Assembly: GCF_018403185.1 (NCBI RefSeq)
Contig: NZ_BOSE01000001.1
Location: 1-64,000, forward strand
DNA: 64,000 nt
Origin: Paenibacillus montaniterrae
Lineage (GTDB): Bacteria; Bacillota; Bacilli; Paenibacillales; Paenibacillaceae
Reading direction: 5' to 3'
The notes below the pieces were generated by a model that saw nothing but the letters and a program-made list of their open reading frames with translations, was not told the DNA's origin and searched no databases. Below are positions 41,481 through 51,314 of the stretch, piece by piece. The stretch's first letter is position 1. Every line of letters starts with the position of its first letter. A program made the position numbers and the translations under genes.

Positions 41481-42242
41481 GTGTTAAAGCATCTAGGCAA
41501 ATGCTTGTTGTTGTTTATAAGCTTCACACTTTCAAACCCGGGTGAAGTGTTGGAGTCGTATAATGAGGTTCATGACAGAAAATATTACGAGCAGCGCGGC
41601 GATATATTATGGGAAGTACCGATTCATAAGAAAATGATTGCATTAACGTTCGACGACGGCCCTCATCCCAAAATTACACCGCAAATTTTAGATTTGTTAA
41701 ACCAATATGAAGCCAAGGCAACATTTTTTGTTGTAGGAAATCGCATTGATAAAAATACTGACATTATTTTGCGTGAAATTAATGAAGGACACGAAATAGG
41801 AAATCATACCTTTAGTCATGCTATGTTTAATCGTAATGTGTCAAAACAAAAAATTAGCAGCGAGATTGAAATGACTGCTCGAAAATTGCAAGAAGCAGCT
41901 CATGTTAGTGGTGGATGGTTTCGCCCGCCTGGAGGCTACTATAATGATCGAGTTGTTGCCGCCGCCAAGGAGCAAGGGTATAAAGTGGTGATGTGGTCAT
42001 GGCATCAGGATACAGAAGATTGGAAGCGCCCCGGTGTCAAAAAAATTGCCCAAAAAGTTATAAACAATGCTCGTAATGGAGATATCGTGCTCATGCATGA
42101 TTTTGTGCATAATTCAAATCAAACGATAGAAGCGTTAAAAATAATATTGCCCGAGCTAGCAGCGCAAGGGTATCAATTTGTTACGATCTCTCAATTATTA
42201 GAAGCGAAGCATATCGAAGAAATGATGAATGAAATGAAGTGA
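41481..42242 (+). CDS. Polysaccharide deacetylase (NodB domain)
   Basis: A 253-residue exported or membrane-linked enzyme. TFDDGPHP is motif 1, HTFSHA motif 2 with the metal histidines, RPPGGYY motif 3, and LMHDFVH motif 5. The N-terminus has a short hydrophobic stretch (CLLLFISFTLS). This is the PdaA/PdaB-like group that deacetylates peptidoglycan or related glycans, often in sporulation. GTG 41481 has better spacing from AGGAG than ATG 41475. Confidence 0.88.
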   Translation: MLKHLGKCLLLFISFTLSNPGEVLESYNEVHDRKYYEQRGDILWEVPIHKKMIALTFDDGPHPKITPQILDLLNQYEAKATFFVVGNRIDKNTDIILREINEGHEIGNHTFSHAMFNRNVSKQKISSEIEMTARKLQEAAHVSGGWFRPPGGYYNDRVVAAAKEQGYKVVMWSWHQDTEDWKRPGVKKIAQKVINNARNGDIVLMHDFVHNSNQTIEALKIILPELAAQGYQFVTISQLLEAKHIEEMMNEMK

Positions 42243-42263
42243 AAATTGTACGCCAAGCATGAA

Positions 42264-42298
42264 AAGCATTGAGCTTCCCCAAGGCTCAATGCTTTTTG
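42264..42298 (+). terminator. Terminator after deacetylase gene
   Basis: AAGCATTGAGC and GCTCAATGCTT form a perfect 11-bp stem followed by TTT. Confidence 0.85.
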
Positions 42299-42429
42299 CT
42301 GCATCAGAAGCATGTTGTTACGGACATAGGACATTTGAATTAATTTAGCCCATTTTTGCCAAAGCTGTGCAACAATCTTGAAGACAAGTACGTTTAAGCA
42401 AATGAATACATCATAAGGGAGGAATGAAT

Positions 42430-43353
42430 GTGAAGAAGAGTAAACGTGCAGCAATTGTAGCGTTGTCATTGCTTACAGTATTAGCGCTAACGCCAGTTGC
42501 TTCAGCATTCAGCGACATTAAGGGGATGAAGGGTGAACAGCATATTAATCACCTGAAGGAACGCGGAATTATTAAAGGCGATGCAAAAGGACAGGGTGCT
42601 TTTCGTCCGCATGATAAATTAAGCTATGCGCAGGCAGCGGTGCTGCTGGATGAAGCGTTTGAGCTGAGCCTGGCACATATTCAATTCGTTAAAGCGCCTA
42701 ATGCAAGTGATTATTACGAGAAGGTAAAGGACAACCAATGGTATTCTCAAGCATTCATCGATGGTTATCATAACGGTGTTGTATTCGCGAAGGATGTTAA
42801 TCCGAATGCGCCAATTAGCCGCGAGGAGTTTGCAGCATTGTTAATGAAGCAAGTCGACAATAAAGTTGATTACGCGCTTATTAAAATGTTTGTCGGCTAC
42901 AATGATTTAGAGGAAGGCAAAGAGGAGTATAAGGGTGAAATTCAAAAGCTGTTGCTGCTGAAATTTGCTGAGCTTGACGACAAAGGAAACTTTAACCCTG
43001 CCAAGCCAATTACGCGTGAAGAAGCCGCGATCTGGCTGGACAAAGCGGTAACATTTGTAGAAGAGCGTCTGGAGGAGCAGGAAAATCAACAGCAGCAGTC
43101 TGCGTTGCAGGATGTTAAGCTTGTGACCGAAAAGGTTAACGAGGATGTTAACAAAGTAACAGTTAGCGCTACTGTGCCGCATCCGGGCTACGGAATTGCA
43201 ATCAGCTCGATTCAATTTGAAGGTGATATTGCTTACGTTCATGTCAAGCAGGTTGATCCAGATCCGGACAAAATGTATCCGCAGGTTATTTCCACTGTTT
43301 CTGTAGATGCTTATGTTTCTTCTGATTATAAGGTAGAGCTGGCAACACCATAA
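42430..43353 (+). CDS. S-layer homology (SLH) domain surface protein
   Basis: A 307-residue secreted protein. A signal peptide ends near ASA-F (SLLTVLALTPVASAF). SLH-type repeats follow (FSDIKGMKGEQHINHLKERG with IIKGDAKGQGAFRPHDKLSY, then WYSQAFIDGYHNGVVFAKD and NFNPAKPITREEAAIWL), which bind pyruvylated wall polymer. The C-terminal 100 residues are beta-rich and unrecognised. GTG 42430 lies 7 bases after AGGGAGG. Confidence 0.85.
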   Translation: MKKSKRAAIVALSLLTVLALTPVASAFSDIKGMKGEQHINHLKERGIIKGDAKGQGAFRPHDKLSYAQAAVLLDEAFELSLAHIQFVKAPNASDYYEKVKDNQWYSQAFIDGYHNGVVFAKDVNPNAPISREEFAALLMKQVDNKVDYALIKMFVGYNDLEEGKEEYKGEIQKLLLLKFAELDDKGNFNPAKPITREEAAIWLDKAVTFVEERLEEQENQQQQSALQDVKLVTEKVNEDVNKVTVSATVPHPGYGIAISSIQFEGDIAYVHVKQVDPDPDKMYPQVISTVSVDAYVSSDYKVELATP

Positions 43354-43384
43354 TGATCGTAAGCATTGTCCAATGCTTACAACG

Positions 43385-43416
43385 AAAGGATGGAGGGAAA
43401 TCTCTCCATCCTTTTC
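43385..43416 (+). terminator. Terminator after SLH gene
   Basis: AAAGGATGGAG, GGAAATCT and CTCCATCCTTT form a perfect 11-bp stem with T-residues following. Confidence 0.85.
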
Positions 43417-43502
43417 TGTTTTTATTGACTTCTGATGAAAACAATTCATAATAAGAGCAATACCATTTATGTGGGTTTACGAGAAGGAGAGCAGAAGTAG
43501 GC

Positions 43503-44945
43503 ATGACAGAACAGCACTTAATGCTGCACACAGACAAATATCAACTTAATATGATGTACGCACACTGGAAGCATGGTACGCATGTGCAAAAGGCAGTGTT
43601 TGATGTATATTTTCGCAAGCTGCCCTTTGGCAATGGCTTTGCCGTTGCAGCTGGCTTGGAGCGCGTCGTTCGCTACATTGAAAACTTGCGATTCAGCGAT
43701 GAAGATATTGCATTTTTGGCCAAGCAGGAAGAAAATTATGATTTGGCTTTTCTTGAGGAGCTGCGGCAGTTTCGATTTCACGGGGACATTTATGCGGCGG
43801 TTGAAGGCTCGCTAATATTTCCGAATGAACCGATATTGCGCATCGAGGCATCGATATTTGAAGCGCAAATTATTGAAACGGCAATCCTTAATTTCGTCAA
43901 TTATCAATCATTGGTTGCAACGAAGGCGGCTAGAATCAAGCAGGTGGCTCCGCATGATATATTGCTGGAGTTTGGTACCCGTCGTGCTCAGGAAGCGGAT
44001 GCGGCCATTTGGGGGGCTCGTGCAGCCTGCATCGTAGGCTTTCACGGAACTAGCAATTTGCGTGCCGCCATGCTGTTTGATTTGGAGGCGAAGGGGACAC
44101 ACGCACATGCCTGGGTGCAAATTCACCCAAGTGAGCAGGAGGCGTTTGACCGCTATGCAGAGGCGCTGCCGGATGATGTCACATTGCTGGTGGATACGTA
44201 TGACACGCTGCGAGATGGCGTGCCGCATGCGATAGAAACAGCTAAAAAGCTGGCTGCCAAGGGCAAGCGCTTAAAGGCGATCAGACTCGATAGCGGTGAT
44301 CTTGCGTATTTGTCGAAGCGCGCACGCAAGCTGTTGGATGATGCCGGCTTGCCTGATGTGAAAATTGTTGCCTCGAATGATTTGGATGAAAACATTATTG
44401 TAGAGCTGAAGGCGCAGGGCGCGCGTATTGATAGCTGGGGCATCGGTACTAAATTAATTACCGCTGCGGACAACCCTGCCTTGGGCGGGGTTTACAAGCT
44501 TGTTGCCAAGGAAACGGACGGACACTACGAGCCTGTTATTAAAATTTCCGGCAACCCGGAAAAAATAACGACACCAGGCAAAAAGAATGTGTACCGGATC
44601 ATTAACTTGCTTACAGGCAAAGCGGAAGCTGATTATATCGTGATGCATGATGAGCAGCTGGAGAACAGCGCAGAGCCGCTAATGCTTTATGATCCGACAC
44701 ATCCATTTATCCGCCGCAAGGTGGAAAATTACCGGGTAGTGCCTTTGCTGCGGCCTATATACAAGCAAGGCCAGCTTGTATATGAGCTGCCGACAGTAAA
44801 GGAAATCGCAGCCTATCACAAGCAGCAGCTTGAGCTGTTTTGGCCGGAAACGCTGCGCAAGCTTAATCCTGAAAAATACCATGTAGTGCTAAGCGATAAG
44901 CTATGGAATTTGCGCAAGGAGTTAATTAATCAGCATTCCAAATAA
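43503..44945 (+). CDS. pncB: Nicotinate phosphoribosyltransferase
   Basis: A 480-residue enzyme of NAD salvage, joining nicotinate and PRPP with ATP hydrolysis. HTDKYQLNMMYAHWKHG at the N-terminus, EFGTRRAQ, GFHGTSNLRAA (with the phosphorylated-His region), LVDTYDTLRDGVPHAI and RLDSGDLAYLS are conserved family blocks. The length is normal. The gene is monocistronic, between two hairpins. Host NAD supply matters here because the prophage carries a TIR-type protein. Confidence 0.93.
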   Translation: MTEQHLMLHTDKYQLNMMYAHWKHGTHVQKAVFDVYFRKLPFGNGFAVAAGLERVVRYIENLRFSDEDIAFLAKQEENYDLAFLEELRQFRFHGDIYAAVEGSLIFPNEPILRIEASIFEAQIIETAILNFVNYQSLVATKAARIKQVAPHDILLEFGTRRAQEADAAIWGARAACIVGFHGTSNLRAAMLFDLEAKGTHAHAWVQIHPSEQEAFDRYAEALPDDVTLLVDTYDTLRDGVPHAIETAKKLAAKGKRLKAIRLDSGDLAYLSKRARKLLDDAGLPDVKIVASNDLDENIIVELKAQGARIDSWGIGTKLITAADNPALGGVYKLVAKETDGHYEPVIKISGNPEKITTPGKKNVYRIINLLTGKAEADYIVMHDEQLENSAEPLMLYDPTHPFIRRKVENYRVVPLLRPIYKQGQLVYELPTVKEIAAYHKQQLELFWPETLRKLNPEKYHVVLSDKLWNLRKELINQHSK

Positions 44946-44950
44946 ATGAG

Positions 44951-44989
44951 AAGGGCAGCCCGATCGTTTTGGATCGTCGGACTGCCCTT
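44951..44989. terminator. Terminator hairpin between pncB and convergent genes
   Basis: AAGGGCAG plus CCGATCG pair with CGTCGG plus CTGCCCTT through a TTTTGGAT loop. T-runs are short, so it may act in both directions. Confidence 0.65.
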
Positions 44990-45020
44990 AACGATGCATA
45001 TAACATTAAAAGAAGAGGTT

Positions 45021-45248
45021 CTAAAAGGTTGGCAATTGGTCTAAATTGTTTTCTTCGATACCATCCGGCACAGAGCGAATATGCTGCTCATGGTCACGCC
45101 CTTTAAATAGCTGCAAATGCTTAATCTCGCCGTTGCTAACCATTTCCTGTGCGCGAATGTAATCGACCACCTCACCTGAGGAAAGCTTAAATTCTACGAT
45201 GCTTCCTTCTGCATTGCGGCGTACAGCGACAACCTCATGCTGCGACAT
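45021..45248 (-). CDS. DUF3892 family protein
   Basis: A 75-residue protein (VVAVRRNAEGSIVEFKLSSG, EVVDYIRAQEMVSNGEIKHL) matching DUF3892, small beta-rich proteins of spore-formers with no known function. It lies 12 bp downstream of the MBL hydrolase gene, likely in one operon. GGAGC precedes the ATG. Confidence 0.8.
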   Translation of the reverse strand: MSQHEVVAVRRNAEGSIVEFKLSSGEVVDYIRAQEMVSNGEIKHLQLFKGRDHEQHIRSVPDGIEENNLDQLPTF

Positions 45249-45260
45249 ATCATCAGCTCC

Positions 45261-45989
45261 TTATTCGATAATGGACGGTTTGCCTTGCTCAACAATCGTC
45301 ATTTCTCCCGTCTTACCGATATAATTCCCAATTGTGTCGCCATAATGCATAAGCTTGATTTTTCGCTGCAGCTCTAGGGGCAGAGTTAACAGCTGCTCAA
45401 GTGAAGTATGCACAACCCCCGGGCTTTCCAGCTGGCAATCATGGTAGAAGGTATGTACACCAGCTTCCTGCAGCTCCAACAGCAGCCTGGGATTGAAAAC
45501 CATGTCCGCTGAATAAAAGAAATGATCGTTAATAAGGAAAGAAAAGCTGTCTTTGCCGGGAATATGGTCCGTTTTGAGCAGCCGTACCTTCAAATCTTCA
45601 GCTAATTGAACATCGACATCCGGCTGCAATGCCACAACATGGAAAAAGCAATCGATCGAGTTCAATTCTCCTTGAGCAAGACCGCCCTGCAGCGACTGGC
45701 TCCATAATGGTTCAATTAGCGATTCGGCTATATATAATACAGGCTTTCTATGGTAGGTATACATCATTTGAAAAGCCAACTCCTCCAAGCCGCCAATATG
45801 ATCGGCATGAATATGGCTAATCAATATGCCATCCAGCTCATCAAACGTTTTTCCCGATTGATACAGAGCATAGGGCAGCGTAATGCCGCAATCGATCAGC
45901 AGCTTCATATGCTCGGTTTCGACAAGTGCATTGTTATTATAGTAGGCTTTAGCAAAGGCATTTCCTGTACCAATCATCGTAATTTTCAA
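45261..45989 (-). CDS. MBL-fold metallo-hydrolase
   Basis: A 242-residue metallo-beta-lactamase-fold protein related to RNase Z-like hydrolases. SHIHADHIGGLEELAF is the zinc motif, LLIDCGI and SADMVFNPRLLL are further conserved parts, and HYGDTIGNY holds a late histidine. TTG 45989 is chosen because GGGAGGAGG lies 7 bases upstream; the frame extends to 46031 without a site. The substrate is unknown. Confidence 0.82.
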   Translation of the reverse strand: MKITMIGTGNAFAKAYYNNNALVETEHMKLLIDCGITLPYALYQSGKTFDELDGILISHIHADHIGGLEELAFQMMYTYHRKPVLYIAESLIEPLWSQSLQGGLAQGELNSIDCFFHVVALQPDVDVQLAEDLKVRLLKTDHIPGKDSFSFLINDHFFYSADMVFNPRLLLELQEAGVHTFYHDCQLESPGVVHTSLEQLLTLPLELQRKIKLMHYGDTIGNYIGKTGEMTIVEQGKPSIIE

Positions 45990-46283
45990 ATAGAAGCCTC
46001 CTCCCACAATAGACAAAATCAAATGTATCATAACTACAGCTTCATTTCAGTAATATGGCTCACAAAAACAGAGCTTATTTGCTGCTCGGCAAAATAGCCA
46101 TTGTTAGCATTGTATCGAATGCTCGAACGAGATTCAATAAGCCGGGACTCTCAATTTACAAATTTATACACTGGGCAGCAGAGAAGGGCAAAATCATTAA
46201 TTTTTTTTCATTATATTCGCAACTTTTTAATGGCACTTAAGTCTAATTACGTAACAATGCTTACAGTGGAGGTTAGACTTGGA
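45990..46283. other. Intergenic region between MBL and stalk-protein genes
   Basis: About 290 bp with divergent genes on both sides. Open frames run through but lack ribosome-binding sites and recognisable sequence. It presumably holds divergent promoters; none matches consensus well. Confidence 0.4.
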
Positions 46284-46853
46284 ATGAAAAAAGCAATGCT
46301 GTTTTTTTGTGTCGTTTTGATATGGTGCTCAACTATTGCGTTTGCTAATGCATCTAGTCAGAAAATTAAGGTGCTCGTTAATGGTGCGAATTTAGGAGAG
46401 ATCGGGGCGATGATCGACAACACAACCTATTTGCCATTGCGCAAGTTAGGCGAATCGTTGAATGCGATTGTCGAGTGGGACGCCAATAGCAAATCTGCGC
46501 ACATCTATCAACCGAATGTACATATGTTTGTCTATAATAGCAGCAACGGCTCGGAAACGACCTTTGGCGAGGTTTCCAAGGGCTTTAGCGGTAAAATTAA
46601 AGTGTTTGCGCAAGTCGATGATGTTCAGTTCAAGCTGAAATCCGTTCGCTTTACGATTTCCGATCCAAGCGGGAAAGAGACCGTAATTCAACGCATTCCG
46701 GTTGATAAAAATCGCGACAACTACTGGTTTGTTACGGATGAGACCAACTATCGGTTCAGCGCAACAGGCAAATACACAATACGCTGCTATATGCAAACCG
46801 AATTTAGCGATGATTGGGTGCTTACTTCAGAGAAAATCATTACCTCAACTTAG
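46284..46853 (+). CDS. Secreted copper-amine-oxidase-type stalk protein
   Basis: A 189-residue secreted protein. A signal peptide (KKAMLFFCVVLIWCSTIAFA) precedes a stalk domain (KVLVNGANLGEIGAMIDNTT, LGESLNAIVEWDANSKSAHI). The C-terminal 100 residues are beta-rich, as in extracellular adhesion-type domains. ATG 46284 follows TGGAGG. Such domains are abundant in Paenibacillus; their ligand is unknown. Confidence 0.78.
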   Translation: MKKAMLFFCVVLIWCSTIAFANASSQKIKVLVNGANLGEIGAMIDNTTYLPLRKLGESLNAIVEWDANSKSAHIYQPNVHMFVYNSSNGSETTFGEVSKGFSGKIKVFAQVDDVQFKLKSVRFTISDPSGKETVIQRIPVDKNRDNYWFVTDETNYRFSATGKYTIRCYMQTEFSDDWVLTSEKIITST

Positions 46854-46926
46854 AATTTGACCGACCGATCACATTCTGTTAGGATGGTAATGACTTACAT
46901 AAATCAATTGAAATGAGGTAATGACT

Positions 46927-47244
46927 GTGAGTGAACATCAACACGGCCCCGACTGCGGATGCGGACATGACCAAGACCACGATCATGAACATGAGGAGCA
47001 TGTATTTATAATAGCGGACGATGAAGGCGAAGAGCGTGAAATGGTGATGGTGTATACATTTGAGTCGGAAGACAATATGTATGCAGTATTGCTTGATCGT
47101 CAAGATCCTGAGCGTGATGGCGTTATTTTCCGCATTGAGGAAGAGGAAGAAGAAACCTTCCTGGTTGGCATCGATGATGATGCTGAGTGGGATCGTGTGC
47201 AGGCGATTTATGAAGAAATCGCACGTGCAGAAAACGGTGAATAG
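46927..47244 (+). CDS. DUF1292 family protein
   Basis: A 105-residue acidic protein. A His/Cys-rich metal-binding-like start (EHQHGPDCGCGHDQDHDHEH) precedes a DUF1292 domain (MVYTFESEDNMYAVLLDRQD, EEETFLVGIDDDAEWDRV). GTG 46927 has AGG eight bases before it; ATG 46921 is too close. The role is unknown. Confidence 0.85.
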   Translation: MSEHQHGPDCGCGHDQDHDHEHEEHVFIIADDEGEEREMVMVYTFESEDNMYAVLLDRQDPERDGVIFRIEEEEEETFLVGIDDDAEWDRVQAIYEEIARAENGE

Positions 47245-47270
47245 GCAGCAGGCTTATTCGACTCGCGATA

Positions 47271-47347
47271 AAAAGGACAGCTGTTCAGCAGCTTCGTAGC
47301 CCTTGCGCAAGCAAGCAGACGAAGTAAATGAACGGCTGTCCTTTCTT
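47271..47347. terminator. Long hairpin terminator, shared by convergent genes
   Basis: AAAGGACAGC at 47272 pairs with GGCTGTCCTTT at 47334; inner CTTCGT/ACGAAG and CTTGCGCAAG steps extend it. T-residues follow on the plus strand and A-residues precede, fitting bidirectional termination. Confidence 0.7.
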
Positions 47348-47348
47348 G

Positions 47349-48380
47349 TTATCGTTGATCGACCTGCATGTGCTGCTGGCACTCTGTCACGAAATGCTGC
47401 GGCTGATCAAGAAATAGATAAATATGGCGGACAGATTTTTGGCTGCCGAACAGCGCCGTAGCGACAATCGGCTCCTTCAATGTAAGGAGCACATTTGCTT
47501 CAGTAGCCAGAGGCGCTAGAGATGTTTTCAGCTGCTCATTTGTCAGCTTCTCAAATTTGATCGTCGATATAGATTCGATGTTTTCCAATTTAGGCTCACA
47601 TGACATTTGCAATCCGTATTGCAGCTTAATCGTGTGCTTGCTTACCGCAATCGGATTTAAAACCATTGCGCGAAAATCAGCGATTAACAGCAGTATGAGA
47701 TAGACGTTTCCTATCGTAAACAGCCATGCGACGAGATGAGACCATTGCGCCAGTACTATATGAAACAAAACGCCTTCGAGAACGAGCAGCTTGCAGGCGA
47801 ATAGTACGATAATAAGCCAATTCGATTCCTTATGATAGCTGAATGCCGCAGTGTGTGGCGCAACCGCTTGTTTTTTGCGCCAAGAGAAAAAGGCGTAATA
47901 AAGCATGGTAAGTTCATGAATAAGCAGGGCTGTCCATCTATTGCTGCCGATTTCGTCAGTCATGCTTTTTCGCAAGGCAGCAACAGGATAATGAAGCTGC
48001 ATCAGGTTTGCCTTATAGCTGCGGAAAATTCGTGAAGCTTTATAGCCTATGTAGACGACATATGCGAGCTCGAACGGAATAATGACCAATGCAACAAGCT
48101 GCAGCAAATGATGGGCCGGACTTGGAAGAATAAGCAGCAGAGCGAGAAAGCCGAGCAGTGCGAATGGAGCGACAGCGATCATATTTTTACGCTGGCGGCG
48201 CACATGTATAAAGTAAAGCAGTAACGGGATGACGATGACAAAGTCCAATGCGATCGCAATGGATAGCAGCTCCATATCCTCCACAAACAGCTGTGACCTG
48301 GCAAGCGTAAGATCAAACAATATGATAATACCAATTAACGCAATAAAAAGAGCTGCAGGGCGTTTCTTCACTCCTGTCAT
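47349..48380 (-). CDS. Polytopic membrane protein, unknown
   Basis: A 343-residue protein with about six to eight hydrophobic helices (LFIALIGIIILFDLTLA, SIAIALDFVIVIPLLLYFI, FALLGFLALLLILPSPA, LVALVIIPFELAYVVYIGY and two nearer the middle) and a soluble C-terminal domain of about 100 residues (SISTIKFEKLTNEQLKTSLA). ATG 48380 is ten bases after AAAGGAG. No family was recognised. Confidence 0.65.
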   Translation of the reverse strand: MTGVKKRPAALFIALIGIIILFDLTLARSQLFVEDMELLSIAIALDFVIVIPLLLYFIHVRRQRKNMIAVAPFALLGFLALLLILPSPAHHLLQLVALVIIPFELAYVVYIGYKASRIFRSYKANLMQLHYPVAALRKSMTDEIGSNRWTALLIHELTMLYYAFFSWRKKQAVAPHTAAFSYHKESNWLIIVLFACKLLVLEGVLFHIVLAQWSHLVAWLFTIGNVYLILLLIADFRAMVLNPIAVSKHTIKLQYGLQMSCEPKLENIESISTIKFEKLTNEQLKTSLAPLATEANVLLTLKEPIVATALFGSQKSVRHIYLFLDQPQHFVTECQQHMQVDQR

Positions 48381-48415
48381 ATCAAACACACTCCTTTCAA
48401 ATTTGCAAGCTTGCT

Positions 48416-48453
48416 AAAAAAAACGGCATCCAAACTTTTGAGCTTGAATGCCG
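48416..48453 (-). terminator. Terminator of the SpeA-like gene
   Basis: On the minus strand CGGCATTC and GGATGCCG form an 8-bp stem followed by eight T residues. It ends the leftward decarboxylase transcript. Confidence 0.85.
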
Positions 48454-48481
48454 ATGATGTCATGTTATGGTAATATTCAGG

Positions 48482-49960
48482 CTAAAAAATCGCTTTTTCC
48501 TCGACGATAACCTTGACGAATTCAATGTTGCGATCCTCCGGGCCTTTGACCGGCAGGCCAACCTCCACATGCTCCACAATATAGTCGATATTTTTTTGCG
48601 AGATGACCTCGCCAGGCAGCAAAATCGGAATGCCGGGCGGATAAACATAAATGAATTCTGCCATAATCCGTCCTGCCGACTCCTTGAATGGAATAACCTC
48701 GGTTTCTGCATAAAAAGCATCGCGCGGCGTTAAGGAAAGCTGAGGAATTTCAGGAATTTTTACAATCAGCTCACGCGCTTCCGCCCCTTCAAAATACGTT
48801 TCAGATAATGTTTTTAGGGCAATAATAAGCTTTTGTATCGACTCTGCATTATCACCTGAAGTGACCAGACAAAGGATATTGTACATATCGCTCATTTCAA
48901 TTTCGAGGTTGAAATGCTCGCGCAGCCAATTTTCCGTATCATAGCCAGTAATGCCAAGGTGACGCACATGTATCGTCAGCTTTGTTGGATCATAGTCATA
49001 GGTCGCCTCGTCACCAAGGATTTCCTCGCCAAAGCAGTATAAGCCAGGAATTTGATTAATCGCTTCCCGTGCTTCATTCGCCAATTGAATCGCTTGATCG
49101 GCGATTTGCTCTCCGTACAGCGCAAGCTGGCGCCGAGCTGTGTCCAGCGAAGCTAGCAGCAGATACGAGGTCGAGGTAGTCGTCAGCATGCTCAGAATCG
49201 TCTGCACGCGCTGCGGGTTGACAAGTCCTTTTTTTACATTCAGTACAGAGCTCTGCGTCATGGAGCCGCCAAGCTTATGCACGCTAGTAGCAGCCATATC
49301 TGCGCCAGCCTCCATCGCTGACATCGGCAGCTTCTTATTAAAATGAATAAGCACGCCATGCGCTTCGTCAACAAGCACAGGAATATGATAGCTGTGTACG
49401 AGATCAACGATTTCCTTCAAGTTGGCGCTAATGCCAAAGTAGGTAGGATTAATGACAAGCACGGCCTTCGCATCTGGATGACGTTCCAGGGCACGTCGCA
49501 CGGAACGCGTCGTAATGCCGTGATCAATACCAAGGTTTTTATCCTGTGCCGGTGATATAAATACAGGACGAGCCCCGGCAAAAATAATCGCCGACAGCAC
49601 CGATTTATGAATATTGCGAGGAATAATAATTTTATCCCCCGGAGCGCAAACCGATAAAATCATAGCAATAATCGCTCCGCTCGTGCCTTGCACAGAGAAA
49701 AACGTATAGTCAGCGCCAAACGCATCCGCAGCAAGCTTTTGAGCCTCTTCAATTACCCCTGTAGGCTGATGCAGATCATCAAGCGGCGCAATGTTGATAA
49801 GGTCAATGGACAGGGCATTTTCGCCGATAAAGGAACGGAATTCGGGATCGCTGCCCATTCCTTTCTTATGTCCCGGGATATGAAATTGTATTGGGCTTTG
49901 CGAAGCATGATGCTTAAGCGCTGTAAATAGTGGTGTACGATGATGATCCATCGTTGTCAT
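48482..49960 (-). CDS. speA: Arginine/lysine/ornithine decarboxylase family (SpeA-like)
   Basis: A 492-residue PLP enzyme of the short Bacillus SpeA type, expected to decarboxylate arginine to agmatine for polyamine synthesis. FHIPGHKKGMGSDPEF at the N-terminus, FFSVQGTSGAIIAM, LVDEAHGVLIHF and SVHKLGGSMTQSSVL (with the PLP-binding lysine) are hallmarks, as is the C-terminal YPPGIPILLPGE. Lysine specificity cannot be excluded from sequence alone. Confidence 0.85.
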   Translation of the reverse strand: MTTMDHHRTPLFTALKHHASQSPIQFHIPGHKKGMGSDPEFRSFIGENALSIDLINIAPLDDLHQPTGVIEEAQKLAADAFGADYTFFSVQGTSGAIIAMILSVCAPGDKIIIPRNIHKSVLSAIIFAGARPVFISPAQDKNLGIDHGITTRSVRRALERHPDAKAVLVINPTYFGISANLKEIVDLVHSYHIPVLVDEAHGVLIHFNKKLPMSAMEAGADMAATSVHKLGGSMTQSSVLNVKKGLVNPQRVQTILSMLTTTSTSYLLLASLDTARRQLALYGEQIADQAIQLANEAREAINQIPGLYCFGEEILGDEATYDYDPTKLTIHVRHLGITGYDTENWLREHFNLEIEMSDMYNILCLVTSGDNAESIQKLIIALKTLSETYFEGAEARELIVKIPEIPQLSLTPRDAFYAETEVIPFKESAGRIMAEFIYVYPPGIPILLPGEVISQKNIDYIVEHVEVGLPVKGPEDRNIEFVKVIVEEKAIF

Positions 49961-50138
49961 CCCTGCCTTTCATCCGATGTACAAACATATAGAGTATAAC
50001 AAAAACAAGCGGATATGCAATACATTTTTGCAAAGTGCTTGCAGCGAAAAGCGTGATGACACCTAAACTTGTGACGAAAAGTTCATAGTTGATTGTGAAC
50101 AGATGTGATACGATAAATGAATGGAGGGATAATGAAAA

Positions 50139-51314
50139 ATGGATAAACGAATGCTAGTCGTCATGGCGATCCTTATGACAACGTTTGTGGGCTTTGGTAT
50201 TATCATTCCTGTCATGCCAGAAATTATTTTGGAGACGGCTTCAAGCAATGCTGAGCTACATAACGGCGCTATATTGGCAATTTATTCTCTTGTATCATTT
50301 ATTTTATCACCTGTATGGGGCGGGTGGTCTGACCGGATAGGCAGACGGAGCATTATTATTGTAGGCTTGATCGGATTTTCCATCAGCTTTTTAATGTTTG
50401 GCCTGGTTGCTGGAAATTTGCTATTAATGTATGTCGCCAGAGCGCTCGGCGGCTTATTCTCAGGCGCTGTAACCTCGGTCATTGTCGCATATGTTGCAGA
50501 TATTACAACTGCAGAAACGCGCACGAAGGGAATGGCGTTTGTCGGTATATCGATCGGCTTCGGCTTTATGATTGGTCCTGCAATTGGCGGCATGCTAAGT
50601 GTAGTTTCCTTAAATACACCGTTTTATGTTGCTGCCGCGTTATCGCTGATCACCGCTGTTTTTGCTTTTATGATTTTGAAGGATACAGGCGTTCGCGCTG
50701 CGCAGGACGAGCCTAGAGTGTCACGCTGGAAGGCGTTTGAGGGCGTTTCAAAATATTTGTACGTGCTTGCGTTCTTCGTTACCTTCACGCTAGCATTTAT
50801 TGAAGCGACATTGCAGTTCTTCGGCATTGAGCGTTTTGATGTTACGCCTGGTCAAGTAGGATTGATGTTCTTATACTGCGGCTTGGCGGGGGCCATCGTG
50901 CAGGGCGGTATTGTTCGCAGATATGTAAAGCCAGGTCAAGAGCCCAAATTTATCGTAGTTGGACTAATCATTTCTGCAGCTGGATTTTTTATGCTGCTTA
51001 ATGCGCATTCAATGGCTTGGGCTACGATTTCCCTTGTTGTATTCGGCATTGGCAACGCGATTACAAGACCGTGCATTACGTCTTTGATTACATTGAAGAC
51101 GAGAGTAGGCATCGGCGTAGCATCCGGACTTAGCAATTCAATGGACAGTCTGGGGCGGATTGCTGGCCCGTTAATTGGCACGCTGTTGTTTTCGTTCTCT
51201 ATTACATTGCCGTACATCATTGCTGGAGCACTGTGCTTGCTTGCACTTTTGCTCGTGTATCAATTCAAGCTGGCTGATCGCGAGGCCGGCCCGAAAGTCA
51301 ATCCTGTAAAATAA
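50139..51314 (+). CDS. MFS drug/efflux-type transporter
   Basis: A 391-residue, 12-helix major facilitator. The N-terminus (MLVVMAILMTTFVGFGIIIP) and the loop 2-3 motif GGWSDRIGRRSIIIVGL identify the superfamily, and GPAIGGML matches motif C of the DHA1 drug:H+ antiporters. GGAGGG lies upstream of the ATG. The substrate is unknown; Bmr/TetA-like efflux is likely. Confidence 0.85.
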   Translation: MDKRMLVVMAILMTTFVGFGIIIPVMPEIILETASSNAELHNGAILAIYSLVSFILSPVWGGWSDRIGRRSIIIVGLIGFSISFLMFGLVAGNLLLMYVARALGGLFSGAVTSVIVAYVADITTAETRTKGMAFVGISIGFGFMIGPAIGGMLSVVSLNTPFYVAAALSLITAVFAFMILKDTGVRAAQDEPRVSRWKAFEGVSKYLYVLAFFVTFTLAFIEATLQFFGIERFDVTPGQVGLMFLYCGLAGAIVQGGIVRRYVKPGQEPKFIVVGLIISAAGFFMLLNAHSMAWATISLVVFGIGNAITRPCITSLITLKTRVGIGVASGLSNSMDSLGRIAGPLIGTLLFSFSITLPYIIAGALCLLALLLVYQFKLADREAGPKVNPVK